This document shows positions 14,889 through 17,965 of a DNA stretch of 17,965 nucleotides, piece by piece; the first letter of the stretch is position 1; the number at the start of each line of letters is the position of its first letter. The position numbers and the translations under genes are program-made. This DNA comes from Scatavimonas merdipullorum. GTDB taxonomy: Bacteria > Bacillota > Clostridia > Oscillospirales > Acutalibacteraceae. The notes under the pieces are model-generated. The model ran no database searches and had not been told where the DNA came from. It saw only the letters and a list, made by a program, of their open reading frames with translations. The stretch is from assembly GCA_018712865.1 (NCBI GenBank), contig DVGH01000043.1:1-17965 (forward strand). The letters run 5' to 3'.

Positions 14889-16130
14889 ATGAGTGCAGGA
14901 GATAACGGCTTTGTATTGATTTGTGCGGCATTAGTATTCATAATGACGCCCGGCCTGGCCTTTTTCTATGGCGGCCTGGTACGGCGGAAAAATATTGTGA
15001 ATACAATTATGGCTTGTGCGGGCATTATGGGGCTCTCGGTCGTTTTGTGGGTGTTGGTCGGATTTTCCTTATCCTTCGGCGCTGACCACGGCGGCATCAT
15101 CGGCGGGCTGGAGTATATTTGCCTTAATGGTCTTGACTTTAATGAGGCGCTGGCATACGCTCCTTCGCTTTCTTCTATTACTTTTGTAGTTTTCCAGATG
15201 ATGTTTGCCATGATTACACCGGCGCTGATCACCGGTGCCGTGGCGGGGCGCATGCGGTATAGAGCGTTGTTCCTTTTTATCGCATTGTGGTCGTTGGTTG
15301 TCTATTATCCCATGGCCCATATGGTATGGGGATCGGGCGGCTTTTTGGCAGAGCTTGGTGCCGTGGATTTTGCCGGCGGCAACGTGGTACATATTAGCTC
15401 CGGCGTCAGCGGCTTGGTTCTGGCGATCGTACTTGGCAGACGGAGCGGTCTAGAGCATACATCCTACCGTGTCCATAACATTCCGTTCGTATTTTTAGGC
15501 GCTGCATTGCTTTGGTTTGGCTGGTTTGGATTTAATGCCGGCTCTGCTCTGGGTGCCAATGGCCTTGCTGCCCATGCATTTTTGACTTCGGCGCTTGCTT
15601 CTGGCGCTGCGCTGTTAGTATGGATGATCATAGATATCATCAAAGGCGGAAAGCCCACGCTGGTAGGCGCCTCTACAGGCCTGGTCGTTGGACTTGTCGC
15701 AATTACCCCTGGCGCCGGATTTGTTCCAATTTGGGCGGCGCTTATCATTGGAGCAACGGTCAGCCCCATCTGTTACTTTATGATGAATTTCTTAAAGAAA
15801 AAGCTCAAGATAGACGACGCGTTGGATGCGTTTGGCTGTCACGGTATTGGCGGTATCTGGGGCGGCATTGCCACTGGATTGTTTGCCCGGACAGATATCA
15901 ACCCTGTTGCGCAGTGGAACGGCCTTGTCTATGGTGAAACAGAGCTCTTTACAGCGCAGCTGATCAGTATTCTGGTCACAATTGCCGTTGCAGTAGTGGG
16001 AACGCTGGTCTGCATCGGAATTACCAGAATCTTTACCAAGCTTCGGGTCGACCATAAAGATGAATTGCTTGGCCTTGATACCACGCAGCATGGCGAACAG
16101 GCGTATCCGTCATTCAACGGGTTTGATTGA
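14889..16130 (+). CDS. amt: Ammonium transporter (Amt/MEP/Rh family)
   Basis: A 413-residue integral membrane protein with about eleven helices that conducts ammonium into the cell as a trimer. Visible hallmarks are the N-terminal TPGLAFFYGG (20-29), Phe 106 of the outer gate (FQMMFA), the conserved Asp 160 (DFAGG), and the twin pore histidines His 168 (VVHISSG) and His 318 (DAFGCHGIGG). There is no cleaved signal peptide, and the cytoplasmic tail is short. AGGAGG eight bases before the ATG is clear. The P-II gene starts 20 bases after the stop codon, the classic amt-glnK pair, in which P-II plugs the channel when nitrogen is plentiful. Expression may be controlled by the leader hairpin. Confidence 0.96.
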   Translation: MSAGDNGFVLICAALVFIMTPGLAFFYGGLVRRKNIVNTIMACAGIMGLSVVLWVLVGFSLSFGADHGGIIGGLEYICLNGLDFNEALAYAPSLSSITFVVFQMMFAMITPALITGAVAGRMRYRALFLFIALWSLVVYYPMAHMVWGSGGFLAELGAVDFAGGNVVHISSGVSGLVLAIVLGRRSGLEHTSYRVHNIPFVFLGAALLWFGWFGFNAGSALGANGLAAHAFLTSALASGAALLVWMIIDIIKGGKPTLVGASTGLVVGLVAITPGAGFVPIWAALIIGATVSPICYFMMNFLKKKLKIDDALDAFGCHGIGGIWGGIATGLFARTDINPVAQWNGLVYGETELFTAQLISILVTIAVAVVGTLVCIGITRIFTKLRVDHKDELLGLDTTQHGEQAYPSFNGFD

Positions 16131-16150
16131 TGAAGGGAGGATATACGATT

Positions 16151-16525
16151 ATGATGTATAAGGTGGAAGCAATCATCCGTGAAGAAAAATTGGAGGATAT
16201 CAAAGAAGCGCTTCACGAAATTCAAATTAACGGTGTGACTGCTTATCAGGTAATGGGTTTTGGTGCACAGCGTGGCTATACGACTGTAGTGCGCGGACAG
16301 AAAATTGATGTAATGCTGCTGCCCAAAATTAAGCTGGAAATTGTTGTTTCCTCTGAAGAATGGAAAGAAAAAACCATTCAGAAGATCAAAGAGGTTGCCT
16401 ATACAGGTGAAATGGGAGATGGAAAGATCTTTGCCTATGAAATCACCGATGCAGTAAAGATTCGCACGGGTGAGGTCGGTTATGATGCGCTTCAGTCTGC
16501 AAGCGAGTCAGACGAAACCAAATAA
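16151..16525 (+). CDS. glnK: P-II nitrogen regulatory protein, non-uridylylatable type
   Basis: A 124-residue P-II signal protein that forms trimers, senses 2-oxoglutarate, ATP and ADP, and here probably gates the Amt channel encoded just upstream. The core VMGFGAQRG (35-42), LLPKIKLEIVV (56-66) and TGEMGDGKIF (85-94) plus IRTGE (104-108) are the P-II nucleotide and effector motifs. The T-loop reads RGQKIDVML, so the position of Tyr 51 in enteric P-II, the uridylylation site, is Ile 52 here. The start at 16151 is chosen because AGGGAGG (16134-16140) lies between it and the upstream ATG at 16127, which would make an eight-residue extension. A short acidic tail (SASESDETK) follows the core. Confidence 0.93.
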   Translation: MMYKVEAIIREEKLEDIKEALHEIQINGVTAYQVMGFGAQRGYTTVVRGQKIDVMLLPKIKLEIVVSSEEWKEKTIQKIKEVAYTGEMGDGKIFAYEITDAVKIRTGEVGYDALQSASESDETK

Positions 16526-16874
16526 AGATAGCAACAAATCGCAAAGCTTTCTTATGGTTTATTAAGTGACCACAGGCAAGGAATCGTTTCATCAAAAAGA
16601 ATCGTACAAAAACCACCCCCGTTGTAGGATAGAACTACAACGGGGGTAGTTGACGTTGGCAGAAAAATACAACGGCAATAGGGTTTTTATAAAGAGACGG
16701 AACAGATGCACAGATGTTTTTTTGCAAATATAAACGATCGTTTTTGTGTTCAATACCGTCTTTATCGCAGCGTAGGCGAAAAAAAGAATACAGTTTAACG
16801 GCAAATTGTACACAGCCTCAGTTTGCAAGAAATGACATTTTAATTTTTTTATTTTCCTTTGTATTACTTTTCAC
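16526..16874. other. Intergenic region between convergent glnK and purine permease genes
   Basis: No gene is supported. It holds the leftward terminator at 16606-16651 and an imperfect inverted repeat at 16689-16765. I found no clear rightward terminator for glnK; rightward reading of the strong hairpin lacks a U-run. Confidence 0.6.
16606..16651 (-). terminator. Strong leftward terminator of the purine permease transcript
   Basis: Arms 16611-16627 and 16635-16651 form a 17-bp stem (12 perfect core pairs with CCCCCGTTGTAG) around a 7-base loop. One outer pair is G-U only in the leftward RNA and a mismatch in the rightward one, and TTTTTGT follows leftward, so it is oriented for the permease gene, although about 220 bases after its stop. 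The hairpin may also slow transcripts from glnK. Confidence 0.8.
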
Positions 16875-17965
16875 TTAAATAATCGCCAACAGCACAAAGT
16901 TTAAAATAAACAAAGCGGTCGAAATCCAAAGAATTGGGTGGATCTCTTTTATCTGCTTTTTACAAATTTTGGTAATACAATAAAAAACAAATCCTGCCGC
17001 AATGCCATAAGAAATACTGTAGCAGATTGCCATGAAAATACCGGCAAAAAACGCTGGCACCGCCTCGTTTATATCATCCCATTGAATTTCTTTGAATGCC
17101 GACATCATCATAATCCCCACAGCCACCAGAGCAGGAGAGGTTGCTGCAAACGGGATGGCGCTTACAAAAGTTGCCAGAAATGCACTGATTGCAAAGCACA
17201 GAGCCACCACCACGCTGGTAAGCCCTGTACGTCCGCCAACCTCGATGCCCGCAGCGCTTTCTACATAGGTTGAGGTATTTGATGTTCCAAAGATTGCACC
17301 GATTGATGTAGCCGTAGCGTCGGCAAACAGCGCTTTGTCCATTTTGGATTTAAAACCAGGCGCAGCTTCCATAGCACGTTCCTCGTCATCGCTGAAAATG
17401 CCGGTACGACATCCCGTACCGATAAATGTTCCAATCGTATCAAAGGTATCGGAAAGGCTGAAAGAAAAAATGGTAATCAGCACCAGCGGAAGCTTAGAAA
17501 TATCAGAAAACAGGGCGACCAATCCTTCACTGGTGAAAATTGCGCCAAAGGTTGTGGGCAGCTGTTGGCAAGCTTCGGTAAAACTGATGGTGTCCGCTGT
17601 TGTGGTTACACCCATCGGGATACCGAGCAGCGCCGTTACAATTATGCTGATCAGGATTGCCCCTTTCACCTTGCATATAAGCAGAACAATCGTCAGTGCC
17701 AGACCGATCAGAAAAAGCCACAAGGAAGGCTGGTTCAAAGTTGCCAACGCGGGCACGCCGGAATCAAAGCGGATAATACCTACATTCAGCAAACCGATAT
17801 ACGCAACAAAAATTCCGATTCCGCCGCCAATTGCATTTTGAAGGCTGCGGGGGATTGCCCGAATGATATATTTGCGAATTTTTGTGACCGTAATAAAAAT
17901 ATTGATCAATCCACAAATAAATACCATGGATAAAGCCTGCTGCCATGTAAATCCAAGCGTAAAGC
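16875..17965 (-). CDS. NCS2-family purine permease (AzgA/PbuG type), N-terminus outside window
   Basis: The frame is open to the window edge, past the internal Met at 17927, so about 363 codons are visible and roughly the first 70-110 residues of a usual 430-460 are missing. The protein is very hydrophobic, with repeated membrane helices. Motifs FDTIGTF, ADATATS, SNTSTYVESAAG and VGGRTGLT mark the AzgA/PbuG branch, which imports adenine, guanine or hypoxanthine by proton symport. The second-half motif with Glu in YVESAAG is the substrate site in this family. Which purine is carried cannot be told. A purine riboswitch often precedes such genes; it would lie outside the window. Confidence 0.92.
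   Translation of the reverse strand, partial: FTLGFTWQQALSMVFICGLINIFITVTKIRKYIIRAIPRSLQNAIGGGIGIFVAYIGLLNVGIIRFDSGVPALATLNQPSLWLFLIGLALTIVLLICKVKGAILISIIVTALLGIPMGVTTTADTISFTEACQQLPTTFGAIFTSEGLVALFSDISKLPLVLITIFSFSLSDTFDTIGTFIGTGCRTGIFSDDEERAMEAAPGFKSKMDKALFADATATSIGAIFGTSNTSTYVESAAGIEVGGRTGLTSVVVALCFAISAFLATFVSAIPFAATSPALVAVGIMMMSAFKEIQWDDINEAVPAFFAGIFMAICYSISYGIAAGFVFYCITKICKKQIKEIHPILWISTALFILNFVLLAII

Noticed and set aside
16592..16828. 78-codon leftward frame between glnK and the permease
   Set aside because: It reads through the strong terminator hairpin and has no convincing start signal.

Overview
The window looks like a chromosomal segment of an anaerobic, mid-GC Firmicute of class Clostridia, probably Oscillospiraceae/Ruminococcaceae-like. 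This rests on gene content and style: a transketolase split into two genes, a [FeFe] hydrogenase, an ECF vitamin-transporter S component next to a type III pantothenate kinase, a MarR-controlled two-gene ABC exporter, a secreted starch-binding protein, strong GGAGG ribosome sites and TTGNNN-17-TATAAT promoters. The taxonomic call is inference; no rRNA or other marker gene is present.

Layout. 1-344 (-): start of a TIM-barrel sugar-phosphate isomerase/epimerase cut by the window edge, behind an unexplained leader of about 190 nt. 764-3371 (-): vitamin/cofactor cluster coaX, ECF S component, birA, with one strong promoter before coaX, a second before the S component, and a terminator near 583-633. 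3596-5397 (+): split transketolase, closed by a 13-bp terminator hairpin. 5582-6505 (-): secreted protein with two CBM26-like starch-binding modules and its own terminator. 6790-10976 (+): marR and two ABC half-transporter genes, with matching operator-like inverted repeats at both promoters, closed by a terminator. 11209-13176 (+): membrane-anchored GH18 glycosidase with SH3 and two LysM domains. 13333-14580 (+): single-gene [FeFe] hydrogenase with two N-terminal 4Fe-4S motifs. 14889-16525 (+): ammonium transporter plus P-II protein, behind a promoter followed at once by a terminator-like hairpin. 16875-17965 (-): purine permease (NCS2/AzgA type), truncated at its N-terminus by the window edge, with a strong leftward terminator.

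How the parts work together. Most units are small independent operons typical of a fermentative gut-type or sediment anaerobe: pentose-phosphate carbon exchange (transketolase), hydrogen metabolism (hydrogenase), ammonium uptake and its P-II gate, CoA and biotin cofactor supply, purine salvage, and cell-envelope or polysaccharide functions (GH18-LysM, CBM26).

I see no mobile element, CRISPR array, tRNA or rRNA, and no gene cluster that clearly amounts to an undescribed system. The best leads are regulatory (the amt leader hairpin, the twin MarR-type operators, the dyad at the ECF promoter) and architectural (starch-binding protein without an enzyme, GH18 with a cytoplasmic N-domain, hydrogenase with a TSCCCP motif).
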